NCBI GenBank assembly: GCA_965661055.1
Contig: CBFICS010000019.1
Span: 1-33,030 of the forward strand
Direction: 5' to 3'
DNA: 33,030 nt
From: CBFHSF01 sp965661055
GTDB lineage: Bacteria > Bacteroidota > Bacteroidia > Flavobacteriales > Schleiferiaceae
Below the pieces are notes generated by a model that had not been told where the DNA came from, ran no database searches, and saw only the letters and a list, made by a program, of their open reading frames with translations. The position numbers and the translations under genes were made by a program. Shown in pieces: positions 23,814 to 32,181 of this stretch. Every line of letters starts with the position of its first letter. Positions within the stretch are counted from its first letter, which is position 1.

Positions 23814-25502
23814 TTATTTGATAAGTTTTTTATACTTAAACTTCTTAGGCTCAACATTGCCCAGTCGTTTCCTCTTATTTTCTTCATAATCAGAAAACGA
23901 TCCTTCAAAGTAATACACTTGAGAATCTCCTTCAAAAGCCAGGATGTGAGTACACACTCTATCTAAGAACCAACGGTCGTGAGAGATAATTACTGCACAA
24001 CCCGCAAAGCTATCAAGACCTTCTTCTAAAGCACGAAGTGTATTAATATCTAGGTCGTTGGTTGGCTCATCCAGTAAAATTACGTTACCACCTTCTTTTA
24101 AAGCCATAGCCAAGTGAAGTCGGTTTCTTTCTCCTCCTGACAACACCCCTACTTTCTTACCTTGGTCTCCTCCTGAAAAGTTGAAGCGGCTTAAGTAAGC
24201 ACGAGTATTGATGGTTTGTCCGCCCAATTCAAATTGCTCTTGACCATCTGCAACGGTTTCGAAAATAGATTTTTCTGCTTCAATTTTTTCGTGAGATTGA
24301 TCAACATAACTAATCTTTACGGTATCTCCAGTAACAAACTCACCGGCATCTGGAGTCTCTTGCCCCATGATCATTTTAAAAATGGTAGACTTACCTGCCC
24401 CGTTAGGACCAATAATACCCACAATTCCGGCTGGAGGAAGGTTAAAGTTTAAATCTTCATATAGCAATTTATCGCCGTACGCTTTTTTAACATGCTCAGC
24501 ATCAATCACATTGGTGCCAAGTCTAGGACCAGAAGGAATGAAGATTTCTAATTTTGCTTCTTTCTCTTTCTGCTCTTCGCTTAATAACTTATCGTAATTG
24601 TTAAGACGCGCTTTTGATTTTGCCTGGCGTCCTTTAGGATTCATACGTACCCATTCAAGCTCCTTCTCAAGAGTTTTTCTCCTCTTTGAAGCTTGCTTTT
24701 CTTCTTGGGCCATTCTCTTAGTTTTTTGATCAAGCCATGAAGAATAGTTCCCCTTCCAAGGAATTCCTTCACCACGGTCAAGCTCTAAGATCCATCCCGC
24801 TACATTATCTAAGAAATATCTATCGTGCGTTACGGCAATTACCGTCCCTTTGTACTGCTGTAAATGCTGTTCTAACCACAGAATAGATTCTGCATCTAAG
24901 TGGTTGGTCGGCTCATCTAACAGTAACACATCAGGTTGTTTCAACAACAGTCTGCACAATGCTACTCTACGACGTTCTCCTCCAGAAAGGACGTTTACCG
25001 GAGTGTCAGCATCTGGACAGTTTAACGCATCCATTGCTCTTGTCAACATAGTGTCTAACTCCCAAGCATTGGTAGCATCAATTTCATCTTGCAATTTGGC
25101 CTGACGGTTCATGAGCTCTTCCATTTTATCGGGATTCTCATACACCTCTGGCAAGCCAAACATGTCGTTTATTTTATTGTACTCATCTAAAACATCAACC
25201 GTGGCCTGAACCCCTTCTTTAACAATTTCAATAACCGTTTTGGACTCATCTAAATCAGGCTCTTGAGCTAAATAACCCACCGTGTAACCCGGTGACCAAA
25301 CCACATCTCCTCGGTAACTCTTTTCCAGTCCGGCAATAATCTTCATCAAAGTCGACTTACCTGAACCGTTAAGTCCTAAGATTCCAATTTTAGCCCCGTA
25401 GAAAAAACTGAGGTAAATATTTTTTAGAATGGTTTTATTGTTGTTCGGAAGTACCTTAGATACTCCACTCATTGAGAATATCACTTTATTGTCTTCAGAC
25501 AT
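23814..25502 (-). CDS. ettA: Energy-dependent translational throttle protein EttA (ABC-F)
   Basis: The 562-residue ABC-F protein has two ATPase domains and no membrane segments. Walker A motifs are G-L-N-G-S-G-K-S-T and G-P-N-G-A-G-K-S-T; the signatures are L-S-G-G-E-R-R-R-V-A and L-S-G-G-E-R-N-R-L. The EttA arm lies in the first domain, and the linker with M-A-Q-E-E-K-Q-A-S-K-R-R-K and G-R-Q-A-K-S-K-A-R joins the domains. EttA binds the ribosomal E site and gates the first elongation steps according to ATP/ADP. Length and motifs fit EttA better than other ABC-F subfamilies. The gene follows the DUF4294 gene after 60 bases; a TATTTTCG element in that gap may give it a separate promoter. Confidence 0.94.
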   Translation of the reverse strand: MSEDNKVIFSMSGVSKVLPNNNKTILKNIYLSFFYGAKIGILGLNGSGKSTLMKIIAGLEKSYRGDVVWSPGYTVGYLAQEPDLDESKTVIEIVKEGVQATVDVLDEYNKINDMFGLPEVYENPDKMEELMNRQAKLQDEIDATNAWELDTMLTRAMDALNCPDADTPVNVLSGGERRRVALCRLLLKQPDVLLLDEPTNHLDAESILWLEQHLQQYKGTVIAVTHDRYFLDNVAGWILELDRGEGIPWKGNYSSWLDQKTKRMAQEEKQASKRRKTLEKELEWVRMNPKGRQAKSKARLNNYDKLLSEEQKEKEAKLEIFIPSGPRLGTNVIDAEHVKKAYGDKLLYEDLNFNLPPAGIVGIIGPNGAGKSTIFKMIMGQETPDAGEFVTGDTVKISYVDQSHEKIEAEKSIFETVADGQEQFELGGQTINTRAYLSRFNFSGGDQGKKVGVLSGGERNRLHLAMALKEGGNVILLDEPTNDLDINTLRALEEGLDSFAGCAVIISHDRWFLDRVCTHILAFEGDSQVYYFEGSFSDYEENKRKRLGNVEPKKFKYKKLIK

Positions 25503-25562
25503 ATCTATTGTAGTTTTTTGGTTGAAGAAATTCTATGCGAATATCCGAAAATAAATGTTCAG

Positions 25563-26291
25563 TTATTTACTTTCTGTAGGGATATCTTGTGTTGGCGGGG
25601 GATAAAACGGAACTCTTTCTTTAAGTTCACCAGAGGCAAAAGCTAATTGCAAAATATTTTCAATCAACTTGTCTTCTTCTACATTCACAGGGTCGTATTC
25701 AGTCTTAAGCGAAATCTCATACCAATTGGCCAAGGCATTCCACCAAAAAGCACGCCAACCCGAGCGATATTCAGAGATTAAATCGTAAACGGTTTTGCCC
25801 GTTTCGCGGTAAATGAGCTTGCAAAGTATTTGTCCTTCAGAATGGGTTAACTGTTCAAGTTCTGGCTCAAACCTTTCTTCTAAAAACTCTTGATAGTCTT
25901 TAATATGTCTCCGCTTAGCGCGGTATGAAGACAAGGAGTCTAAAGCAAGATTCAGAGAATCTAGCTTATCCCCGGCCACGACGGCGTAGGGATAAACTTT
26001 ATTCACTTTTCTCTTGAGTATCATGTACCTCCTGCGGGCTTCGGCATTTGAGAAGGTGGGTTTTGTTAACACCAACACCTCGTCTAAAATATCCCATGGA
26101 ATGGTGTCTCCGTCAATGATTAACACGGGTCTCAATTGGTTATTGATAACCACCATGGTGGTATCAAAGCCAACATTTCCGGAATCGGTTTGACTATATC
26201 CCGCATAGGAGGTTAGAATAAATAATATTATTATTCTACAACGTGCGATTCCTCTTCCAATTTGAGGTTGTATTCGTAGTGTTTTCAACAA
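25563..26291 (-). CDS. DUF4294 family exported protein
   Basis: The protein contains a DUF4294 domain: I-D-G-D-T-I-P-W, then R-R-R-Y-M-I-L-K-R-K-V-N-K-V-Y-P-Y-A, and L-I-Y-R-E-T-G-K-T-V-Y-D-L. Function is unknown; the family is Bacteroidota-specific. A hydrophobic stretch (I-I-I-L-F-I-L-T-S-Y-A-G-Y-S-Q) is a likely signal peptide, but no ATG precedes it. Candidate starts are TTG at 26291 (used here, 242 residues), TTG at 26288 or GTG at 26318 (251 residues), all inside the 3' end of accC (56-83 bases of overlap). A start at one of the ATA or ATT codons at the signal peptide would be very unusual. The domain assignment is firm; the start is not. Confidence 0.72.
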   Translation of the reverse strand: MLKTLRIQPQIGRGIARCRIIILFILTSYAGYSQTDSGNVGFDTTMVVINNQLRPVLIIDGDTIPWDILDEVLVLTKPTFSNAEARRRYMILKRKVNKVYPYAVVAGDKLDSLNLALDSLSSYRAKRRHIKDYQEFLEERFEPELEQLTHSEGQILCKLIYRETGKTVYDLISEYRSGWRAFWWNALANWYEISLKTEYDPVNVEEDKLIENILQLAFASGELKERVPFYPPPTQDIPTESK

Positions 26292-27732
26292 CTGGCATCT
26301 TTTTATCAGACTGCTCACGCATTGCTACTTGGGCCATGATTGCAGCAACCTCTGCCCCTTCGGCATCAAAGCGATCTAAGGCTTCTGGAGTAAAGTAATC
26401 TGCTACAAAAGAAGTGGTAAAATCTCCAGACACAAAGGCTTCATGATCCATTACAAAACGTCCGAAACCTAAAGTTGTTTCAATACCCACTACCTTATAC
26501 TCATCTATGGCACGCTTCATTCTATCTATAGCTTCCTCTCGAGTATCACCGTGGGTTGAAAGCTTAGAGATCATAGGATCGTAGTAAATTGGAATTTCCA
26601 TTCCTTCCTCAAATCCGTCGTCAACACGAATACCCGGGCCCATCGGACGACGATAGGTCTTAAGCAAACCAATATCTGGCAAGAAGTTGTTGGCAGGATT
26701 TTCTGCATAAACCCTTACTTCTATAGAGTGTCCTTTGATTTTCAAATCACTTTGAGAAAAGCTAAGCTTTTCGCCACGAGCTACTTTTACCTGTTCTTTT
26801 ACAAGGTCTAAACCTGTAATCCACTCGGTTACCGGGTGCTCAACCTGCAGACGCGTGTTCATTTCTAAGAAATAGAAATCGCCACTACCGTCGTAAATAA
26901 ACTCAACGGTACCCGCTCCCACATAGTTACACGCCTTGGCAACATTCACGGCAGCTTCTCCCATGGCAGCTCTTTTCTCTTCGGTTAAAACAGCTGAAGG
27001 CGCTTCTTCAATAACCTTCTGATGTCTTCGTTGAATTGAACAATCTCTTTCAAAGAGGTGCACCACATTACCGTGTTGGTCGGCCAAAACTTGAATTTCT
27101 ATGTGTCGTGGATTAACTGCGTATTTCTCCACGAAAACCGAACCATCACCAAAGGCAGACTTCGCCTCAGAAACCGCAAGTTCCATTTGCGACTCAAACT
27201 CATCGGCAGAATGAACCAAGCGCATCCCCTTTCCTCCACCTCCAGCGGAAGCTTTAATTAATACAGGAAAGCCAATATCTGAAGCAATTTGTTTTGCCTC
27301 ATCCACATCGGTAATAGCTCCCTCTGTACCGGGAATCATAGGGACATTATATTTTTTCACCGTAGCCTTGGCCTGAAGTTTATCTCCCATAAGGCTAATC
27401 GCCTCAGAACGAGGTCCGATAAAAATCATACCGGCCTTCTCGACCTTTTGGGCAAACTCTGCATTCTCAGATAAAAATCCATATCCAGGGTGAATAGCAT
27501 CTACACCCAGTCTAAGAGATTCTGAAATAATTTTATCACCTAAAAGGTAGCTTTGGTTACTAGCCGGTGGACCAAGGTGTACCGCTTCATCAGCGTAAAC
27601 CACATGAGGTGAAGTTCTATCGGCGTCAGAGTAAACGGCAACCGTTTTAATTCCCATTTCTCTTACTGAACGCATGATGCGCAAGGCAATCTCTCCTCGA
27701 TTGGCTACTAAAATCTTTTTTATGTCTCTCAT
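26236..27732 (-). CDS. accC: Biotin carboxylase subunit of acetyl-/acyl-CoA carboxylase
   Basis: The 498-residue enzyme has the biotin carboxylase fold in order: N-terminal L-V-A-N-R-G-E-I-A, ATP-grasp with K-A-S-A-G-G-G-G-K-G-M near residue 159, and the active-site E-M-N-T-R-L-Q-V-E-H-P-V-T-E near residue 290. It uses ATP and bicarbonate to carboxylate biotin on a carrier protein. It is about 45 residues longer than the usual AccC, with an Asn/Thr-rich tail ending S-N-W-K-R-N-R-T-L. No carrier (accB) or carboxyltransferase gene is in the window, so it may serve acetyl-CoA carboxylase or a propionyl-type acyl-CoA carboxylase. It lies 11 bases after the DUF721 gene. Confidence 0.92.
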   Translation of the reverse strand: MRDIKKILVANRGEIALRIMRSVREMGIKTVAVYSDADRTSPHVVYADEAVHLGPPASNQSYLLGDKIISESLRLGVDAIHPGYGFLSENAEFAQKVEKAGMIFIGPRSEAISLMGDKLQAKATVKKYNVPMIPGTEGAITDVDEAKQIASDIGFPVLIKASAGGGGKGMRLVHSADEFESQMELAVSEAKSAFGDGSVFVEKYAVNPRHIEIQVLADQHGNVVHLFERDCSIQRRHQKVIEEAPSAVLTEEKRAAMGEAAVNVAKACNYVGAGTVEFIYDGSGDFYFLEMNTRLQVEHPVTEWITGLDLVKEQVKVARGEKLSFSQSDLKIKGHSIEVRVYAENPANNFLPDIGLLKTYRRPMGPGIRVDDGFEEGMEIPIYYDPMISKLSTHGDTREEAIDRMKRAIDEYKVVGIETTLGFGRFVMDHEAFVSGDFTTSFVADYFTPEALDRFDAEGAEVAAIMAQVAMREQSDKKMPVVENTTNTTSNWKRNRTL

Positions 27733-27743
27733 CTCAATCGTAT

Positions 27744-28037
27744 TTATACAAAGCGAACATCTTTGACTAGGTCAACCTTATTGACCGACTCATTCATGGC
27801 TTGTATTATTTTTGATTTATGTAATTGTAATTCTTGTCGTAATACTGAAGACTGAAGTTGAATGTATAAAATTCCTCTTCTAAATTGAATATCTGAGGTT
27901 TTGTTGGCTACGGCAGGTCCCATAACAGAATCCCAGTTTACCAGCAATTCTGTTTTCACCAACTTATCTTCCAGGCCACTTTCTTTCAAAAACGCCTTTA
28001 TTCCGTCACCTAACGATATTTCATTCTTTTTCCTCAT
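27744..28037 (-). CDS. DUF721 (DciA-like) protein
   Basis: The 97-residue protein starts M-R-K-K-N-E-I-S-L-G-D, and the DUF721 core has V-N-W-D-S-V-M-G-P-A-V-A followed by L-Y-I-Q-L-Q-S-S-V-L-R-Q-E-L. DciA, a member of this family, loads the replicative helicase in many bacteria; whether this short Bacteroidota form does so is an inference. The frame extends to 28157 but the ATG at 28037 gives the usual N-terminus and a 17-base overlap with recF. The pairing with recF is common in Bacteroidota and supports a role in DNA replication or repair. Confidence 0.85.
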   Translation of the reverse strand: MRKKNEISLGDGIKAFLKESGLEDKLVKTELLVNWDSVMGPAVANKTSDIQFRRGILYIQLQSSVLRQELQLHKSKIIQAMNESVNKVDLVKDVRFV

Positions 28038-29142
28038 GTACCTTTCCATCTTGCGACACTTCGAAAATACGAGAATCTTCATTGATTCTCTTAGTAATTT
28101 CACGAGTTCTTTCGCTGTGTGTATCTGAAATAAAAATTTGGCCGAAGTTATGTTCATTTACTAGTCTAATCAAGGCTTCTACCCTGTGTTCGTCTAGTTT
28201 ATCAAAGATATCGTCTAATAAAAGTAATGGAACTTTCTCTGTTTTGCGCTTTAAAAACTCAAACTGAGCCAGTTTCAGGGCAATTAAAAATGTCTTTTGT
28301 TGTCCTTGACTTCCTGTTTTTTTCAACGAGTGTTCTTTTAGCTGAAAAACTAAATCGTCTTTGTGAACACCGCGAGAGGTATATTGTAAAATCTTATCTT
28401 TAGGGAGATTTTCTAGCAATTGTGGAAAAAGCGGCCCTTCTTCTAAGTGACTAGAATACTCTAGACTAATCTGATCAGTGCCATTGCTAACTGCGTGGTG
28501 GTACCTTTCTAAAATAGGACGTAATTCTTCTATAAATAGTTTTCTCTTGGCGTGAATGGCCTCTGCTTTTGCAGACAATTGCTCGTTTAGTACCTCAAGA
28601 GTATCACGGTCAAACGTTCTGTTGGCAGCAAAATACTTAAGAAGAGCATTGCGCTGTTGAAGAGTTTTATTGTAATGCAACAAGTCTGAAAGGTATTCCT
28701 TATCAGATTGAGAAATCACTCCATCAATAAATTTACGCCTTGTTTCACTTCCTTCAATAATAAGGTCGCGATCTGCTGGAGAAATAATTACCAGAGGATA
28801 ATTACCAATATGGTCAGCCAAACGAGAATACTCCTTCTTATTTCTTCTAATGGTCTTTTTCTGTCCTTTTTTTAACCCACAATATATCTTATCCGTCCCC
28901 AAATCAGTCTCAAAAGAGGCCTCAAGGACCATAAAATCACTTTCGTAATTGATGTTTTGAACATCAGAACTATTAAAATAACTCTTAGTAAAAGACAGGT
29001 AATAAATAGCGTCTAACAAGTTTGTTTTTCCCGATCCATTAGGGCCTACAAAGCAATTTATCTTTTCAGAGAACGATAAATCTACCTCGAAATAATTCTT
29101 AAAATTGACCAAATGAAGCTGCTGGAGCACTAATGTTTTCAT
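28021..29142 (-). CDS. recF: DNA replication and repair protein RecF
   Basis: The 373-residue SMC-like ATPase has Walker A G-P-N-G-S-G-K-T (33-40) after N-terminal L-V-N-F-K-N-Y, a signature-like S-Q-G-Q-Q-K and Walker B L-L-L-L-D-D-I-F-D-K-L-D near the C-terminus. RecF binds DNA gaps and with RecO and RecR helps load RecA. Length and motifs are normal. It is the first gene of a run with DUF721, accC and DUF4294 on the minus strand and is divergent from the TPR gene; no clear promoter was identified for it. Confidence 0.95.
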   Translation of the reverse strand: MKTLVLQQLHLVNFKNYFEVDLSFSEKINCFVGPNGSGKTNLLDAIYYLSFTKSYFNSSDVQNINYESDFMVLEASFETDLGTDKIYCGLKKGQKKTIRRNKKEYSRLADHIGNYPLVIISPADRDLIIEGSETRRKFIDGVISQSDKEYLSDLLHYNKTLQQRNALLKYFAANRTFDRDTLEVLNEQLSAKAEAIHAKRKLFIEELRPILERYHHAVSNGTDQISLEYSSHLEEGPLFPQLLENLPKDKILQYTSRGVHKDDLVFQLKEHSLKKTGSQGQQKTFLIALKLAQFEFLKRKTEKVPLLLLDDIFDKLDEHRVEALIRLVNEHNFGQIFISDTHSERTREITKRINEDSRIFEVSQDGKVHEEKE

Positions 29143-29179
29143 CGGGGTAAAATTACATACTATATACGACTATTTTAAC

Positions 29180-29209
29180 TTGGAAGGAATCAAAAAAATG
29201 GTATTTTTG
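29180..29209 (+). promoter_or_regulatory. Promoter of the TPR protein-ribH unit
   Basis: TTG (29180-29182) is followed after exactly 19 bases by TATTTTTG (29202-29209), a full match to the Bacteroidota consensus TTG-N19-TAnnTTTG. The transcript would start near 29215, about 16 bases before the ATG at 29231. This argues against the upstream in-frame start codon at 29180. Confidence 0.68.
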
Positions 29210-29230
29210 CGACCTATCAAAAAAACAGCC

Positions 29231-29920
29231 ATGAGCAAGAAAGATCAAAATAACAACGAAGAGGTATTTGAACAGGTAGAGCAAAGCTTAAACAAAGCTG
29301 AAAAGTTTATCGAAGAGAATAGTCAATCGCTTCTTATTGGAGTCGGAGTTATCTTATTATTAGCCGTAGGGATTTGGGGATATATAAAATTTGTATCTGA
29401 ACCTGCAGAATTGGCGGCTAGTCAAGATTCTTTCATGGCTCAAGTATATTTTGAAAATGACTCATTAAACCTTGCGTTAAAAGGTTCTCCTTCTGCCATG
29501 GGATTTTTGGAAATAGCTGATGTTCATTCGGGTACAGAAGCAGGAAACCTAGCAAACTACTATGCAGGTGTTTGTTACCTTAACCTAGGTCAATATGATA
29601 ACGCTATACGTTCATTAGACCAATTCTCTTCAGACGATCCAATCTTTGGTGCTTTAGCAAAGTCTGCTATTGCAGACTGTTTCATGGAATTGAATCAACC
29701 TTCTGATGCGTATGACTATTATAAAAAGGCCCTTTCTTTTGAGAAGAATGAGTTAGTAACTCCACTTATTTTGAAAAAGACAGCCATTGCAGCACAGATG
29801 AACAACAAGTTTGGAGAAGCTGAAAAGTACTGGAACCAGTTAGCTACAGAATACAAAACAACTCCTGAGGCCGCTGATGCAGAGAAATTTGCAAGAATGG
29901 CGATGGAAGCTAAAAAGTAA
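29231..29920 (+). CDS. Membrane-anchored tetratricopeptide repeat protein
   Basis: The 229-residue product has a charged N-terminus (M-S-K-K-D-Q-N-N-N), one transmembrane helix at about residues 33-52 (S-L-L-I-G-V-G-V-I-L-L-L) and TPR-like helical repeats in the C-terminal part (A-N-Y-Y-A-G-V-C-Y-L-N-L-G-Q-Y-D-N-A and later copies). The layout resembles YfgM-type periplasmic TPR proteins, which assist membrane protein or secreted protein folding in gammaproteobacteria; that role is not shown here. It is followed by ribH after four bases, so the two are probably cotranslated from one mRNA. Confidence 0.82.
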   Translation: MSKKDQNNNEEVFEQVEQSLNKAEKFIEENSQSLLIGVGVILLLAVGIWGYIKFVSEPAELAASQDSFMAQVYFENDSLNLALKGSPSAMGFLEIADVHSGTEAGNLANYYAGVCYLNLGQYDNAIRSLDQFSSDDPIFGALAKSAIADCFMELNQPSDAYDYYKKALSFEKNELVTPLILKKTAIAAQMNNKFGEAEKYWNQLATEYKTTPEAADAEKFARMAMEAKK

Positions 29921-29924
29921 AATT

Positions 29925-30416
29925 ATGGCAACGGAAGGAAACAACCTTTCTGCGTACAATAAAGAACAACTACCCAATGCCGAAGCGATGCGCTTCGGCA
30001 TTGTTGTTTCTGCGTGGAATCACAACATTACCGACGGACTTTATCAAGGTGCCGTTGAAGCCCTAATTGATCTAGGGGCCAGCGAATCTTCTATTGAAAA
30101 GGTTGAAGTACCTGGCAGTTTTGAACTTATCTATGGCAGTAAATTGCTTTCTGCTTCAAAGAATTATGATGCCATTATAGCTATTGGATCAGTAATTCAA
30201 GGGGAAACGAAGCACTTTGACTTTGTCTGTGAAGGGGTGGCTCAAGGAATAAAAGATTTAAACGTGCAAGGAGATACTCCGGTAATTTTTTGTGTGCTTA
30301 CAGACAACACCATGCAACAAGCTATTGACCGCTCCGGTGGCAGGCACGGCAACAAAGGGGTGGAAGCAGCCGTTGCAGCCGTTCAAATGGCAGATATTAG
30401 AAGACGTTTTTCTTAA
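29925..30416 (+). CDS. ribH: 6,7-dimethyl-8-ribityllumazine synthase
   Basis: The 163-residue cytosolic enzyme shows V-V-S-A-W-N near residue 28, V-P-G-S-F-E-L near residue 63, G-S-V-I-Q-G-E-T-K-H-F-D with catalytic H97, and the phosphate-binding D-R-S-G-G-R-H-G-N-K-G near the C-terminus. It condenses the pyrimidine dione with dihydroxybutanone phosphate, the penultimate step of riboflavin synthesis. The ATG at 29925 is used because the upstream frame lies inside the TPR gene. No FMN riboswitch is seen upstream; expression follows the TPR gene promoter. Confidence 0.96.
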   Translation: MATEGNNLSAYNKEQLPNAEAMRFGIVVSAWNHNITDGLYQGAVEALIDLGASESSIEKVEVPGSFELIYGSKLLSASKNYDAIIAIGSVIQGETKHFDFVCEGVAQGIKDLNVQGDTPVIFCVLTDNTMQQAIDRSGGRHGNKGVEAAVAAVQMADIRRRFS

Positions 30417-30528
30417 TTTATTCTAAGAATTCTATTATTTTAGACAACCCAATAATTAATGAGTTTTATTTTAAACAAAACGTACATTAACTCGTTGATT
30501 GTGAAGTTTACTAATTAAAAAACTAATT

Positions 30529-31371
30529 ATGAAAAAAATTTACACGGCCATTTTAGCGGTAGCTCTTGCTCTACCTTCTTTTGGACAAGAACTTCCAGCG
30601 CCTTCTCCTATGGGAAAAGTTTCTCAAAGAGTAGGACTTACAGATATCAACATTGAATATTCACGTCCTAGCAAAAAAGGAAGAACTATTTTTGGTGAGT
30701 TGGTTCCTTACGGTGAAATGTGGAGACTGGGGGCTAACCTAAATACAACTATAGAATTCACTCACCCTATTACTTGGAATGGAGAAATGGTGCCAGCAGG
30801 AAAATATTCTATGTATGCAATTCCAAATGAAAAAACTTGGACCATTATCCTAAACTCTGGACTTAAAAACTGGGGTGTTAACGGATATGACAAAGACCAA
30901 GACATTGCAAGAACAGATGTTGAAGTAATAGAAGGCCCCATGACCGAAAGCCTTACCATTTCTGTTGAAGATCTTGCTGCTGAAGGCGCCGAAGTGGTTA
31001 TTGCTTGGGACGAAGTAAAAGTAGAAATTCCTATAAAAGTAGATATTCATACCTATGCTGAAGCTAACATTAAAGCGGCTATTGAGTCTGGAGAAGACAA
31101 GTACAGAGTTCACAGAAATGCAGCTCAATACTACCTACAGGTGGGTAAAAATGAAGTGGCTCTAAAGATGATTATGCAGGCTGTAAAAGACAAAGACGCC
31201 AACTGGTATACTCATTTTTTACACGGACAAATTCTTCACGCAAACGGAAAAGATTCTGAAGCAAGAAAAGCCATGAACAAAGCCATTGAAATTGGTGAAA
31301 AAGAAGCTAAAGATGCTGGTAATGAATTCGGTTATAAAGTAATGATCGAACAGACCATGAGAAGTTACTAG
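30529..31371 (+). CDS. DUF2911 family exported protein
   Basis: The 280-residue protein has a signal peptide of 20 residues (ending SFGQ) and a DUF2911 domain: S-P-M-G-K-V-S-Q-R-V-G, I-E-Y-S-R-P-S-K-K-G-R-T-I-F-G, and Y-G-E-M-W-R-L-G-A-N. The C-terminal third is helical with TPR-like repeats (A-Q-Y-Y-L-Q-V-G-K, H-G-Q-I-L-H-A-N-G-K). Function is unknown; the family is frequent in Bacteroidota and is probably periplasmic. It has a 112-base upstream gap without a clear promoter match and is followed by a strong terminator. Confidence 0.85.
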   Translation: MKKIYTAILAVALALPSFGQELPAPSPMGKVSQRVGLTDINIEYSRPSKKGRTIFGELVPYGEMWRLGANLNTTIEFTHPITWNGEMVPAGKYSMYAIPNEKTWTIILNSGLKNWGVNGYDKDQDIARTDVEVIEGPMTESLTISVEDLAAEGAEVVIAWDEVKVEIPIKVDIHTYAEANIKAAIESGEDKYRVHRNAAQYYLQVGKNEVALKMIMQAVKDKDANWYTHFLHGQILHANGKDSEARKAMNKAIEIGEKEAKDAGNEFGYKVMIEQTMRSY

Positions 31372-31389
31372 AAATCTTCTTTCTAATTT

Positions 31390-31424
31390 AAAAAAAGTCC
31401 CAACCATGGTTGGGACTTTTTTTT
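31390..31424 (+). terminator. Intrinsic terminator after the DUF2911 gene
   Basis: AAAAAAAGTCCCAA and TTGGGACTTTTTTTT pair around CCATGG, ending in eight T on the plus strand. It lies 18 bases past the stop codon and 13 bases before the next gene. Confidence 0.88.
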
Positions 31425-31437
31425 GTAACTTAATAGT

Positions 31438-32124
31438 ATGAAAACCATATACCTAACCCTAGTGATTTTCACAACGTCCTGTGCATCTCATTTAATTGAC
31501 ACTACCCTAGCTCCTACTCCCTTTGAGGCAAAAAAAGGAGAATTTACAGTTGACCTTTCCGCAGATAAAATTGGCGAAAGTGCTGAAAAAACGGATGAAA
31601 CAGAAGGTGCTATTGCCCTAAACCTCGGTGTAGGATACAGTTTATCCAATAAAGACTACTTAAGGTTTAACGCGCAAATAGACGCTTTTCAAACTTCGAG
31701 AATGGTTCGTTATAATTTCAACCTAAATTATTGGAGGTCATTGTATAAATCAGAATTCCAACAACACCTTATTGGATTAAGCATTGGTAACGCTATTGTA
31801 AAAGGAATAGACGGACCACAAGTTACCTATACAGAAATTGCAAATGCCTACGGGGCTAAACTTCAGTATGCCTATCAATACAAACCATCACAAAGATGGG
31901 TCTTACATACAGGGGCAAATGTTGGATATGGAATTTATCCAGAAATAGATGAAAAACCTGAGGCAACTTTTGGTAGCGTTCACTTAGGAGCCCAATTCAA
32001 GGTGCTGGATAACTTTGAATTAATAGGTGATTTTTCATTAAATGGAATTCATAACATCTATTATGATGAATTTTTTACCTACCCTGGCTTTAGAATTGGC
32101 GGCCGCTTTATATTAAACCAGTAA
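31438..32124 (+). CDS. Lipoprotein with barrel-like beta strands, unknown function
   Basis: The 228-residue product has a short signal with lipobox T-T-S-C (C15). The rest is made of amphipathic beta strands (Y-S-L-S-N-K-D-Y-L-R-F-N-A-Q, L-G-A-Q-F-K-V-L-D, a final G-F-R-I-G-G-R-F-I-L-N-Q) as in small outer-membrane barrel proteins. I do not recognise a named family. The gene lies between two terminators and is probably a single transcript. The start codon is only 13 bases after the previous terminator, so its leader must be short. Confidence 0.7.
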   Translation: MKTIYLTLVIFTTSCASHLIDTTLAPTPFEAKKGEFTVDLSADKIGESAEKTDETEGAIALNLGVGYSLSNKDYLRFNAQIDAFQTSRMVRYNFNLNYWRSLYKSEFQQHLIGLSIGNAIVKGIDGPQVTYTEIANAYGAKLQYAYQYKPSQRWVLHTGANVGYGIYPEIDEKPEATFGSVHLGAQFKVLDNFELIGDFSLNGIHNIYYDEFFTYPGFRIGGRFILNQ

Positions 32125-32126
32125 TT

Positions 32127-32155
32127 AAAAGCCTTCTTTTTAGGGGGCTTTTTTA
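32127..32155 (+). terminator. Intrinsic terminator after the lipoprotein gene
   Basis: AAAAGCCTTC pairs with GGGGGCTTTT (two G-T pairs) around TTTTTA, followed by further T residues. It separates the lipoprotein gene from mnmE. Confidence 0.7.
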
Positions 32156-32169
32156 TTGGGTTTAATAAC

Positions 32170-32177
32170 TACCTTTG
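32170..32177 (+). promoter_or_regulatory. -7 element directly upstream of mnmE
   Basis: TACCTTTG matches TAnnTTTG exactly, with its last base only five bases before the mnmE ATG (32182). If used, the transcript would have almost no leader. No TTG is seen at the usual -33 distance. Confidence 0.5.
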
Positions 32178-32181
32178 CAGC

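Noticed and set aside
27289..27474. Short open frame antisense to accC
   Set aside because: No start context or domain, and it lies wholly within a well-conserved gene.
29180..29230. Upstream in-frame start for the TPR protein
   Set aside because: It overlaps a full-consensus promoter, so the transcript would begin after it; ATG 29231 fits the charged N-terminus.
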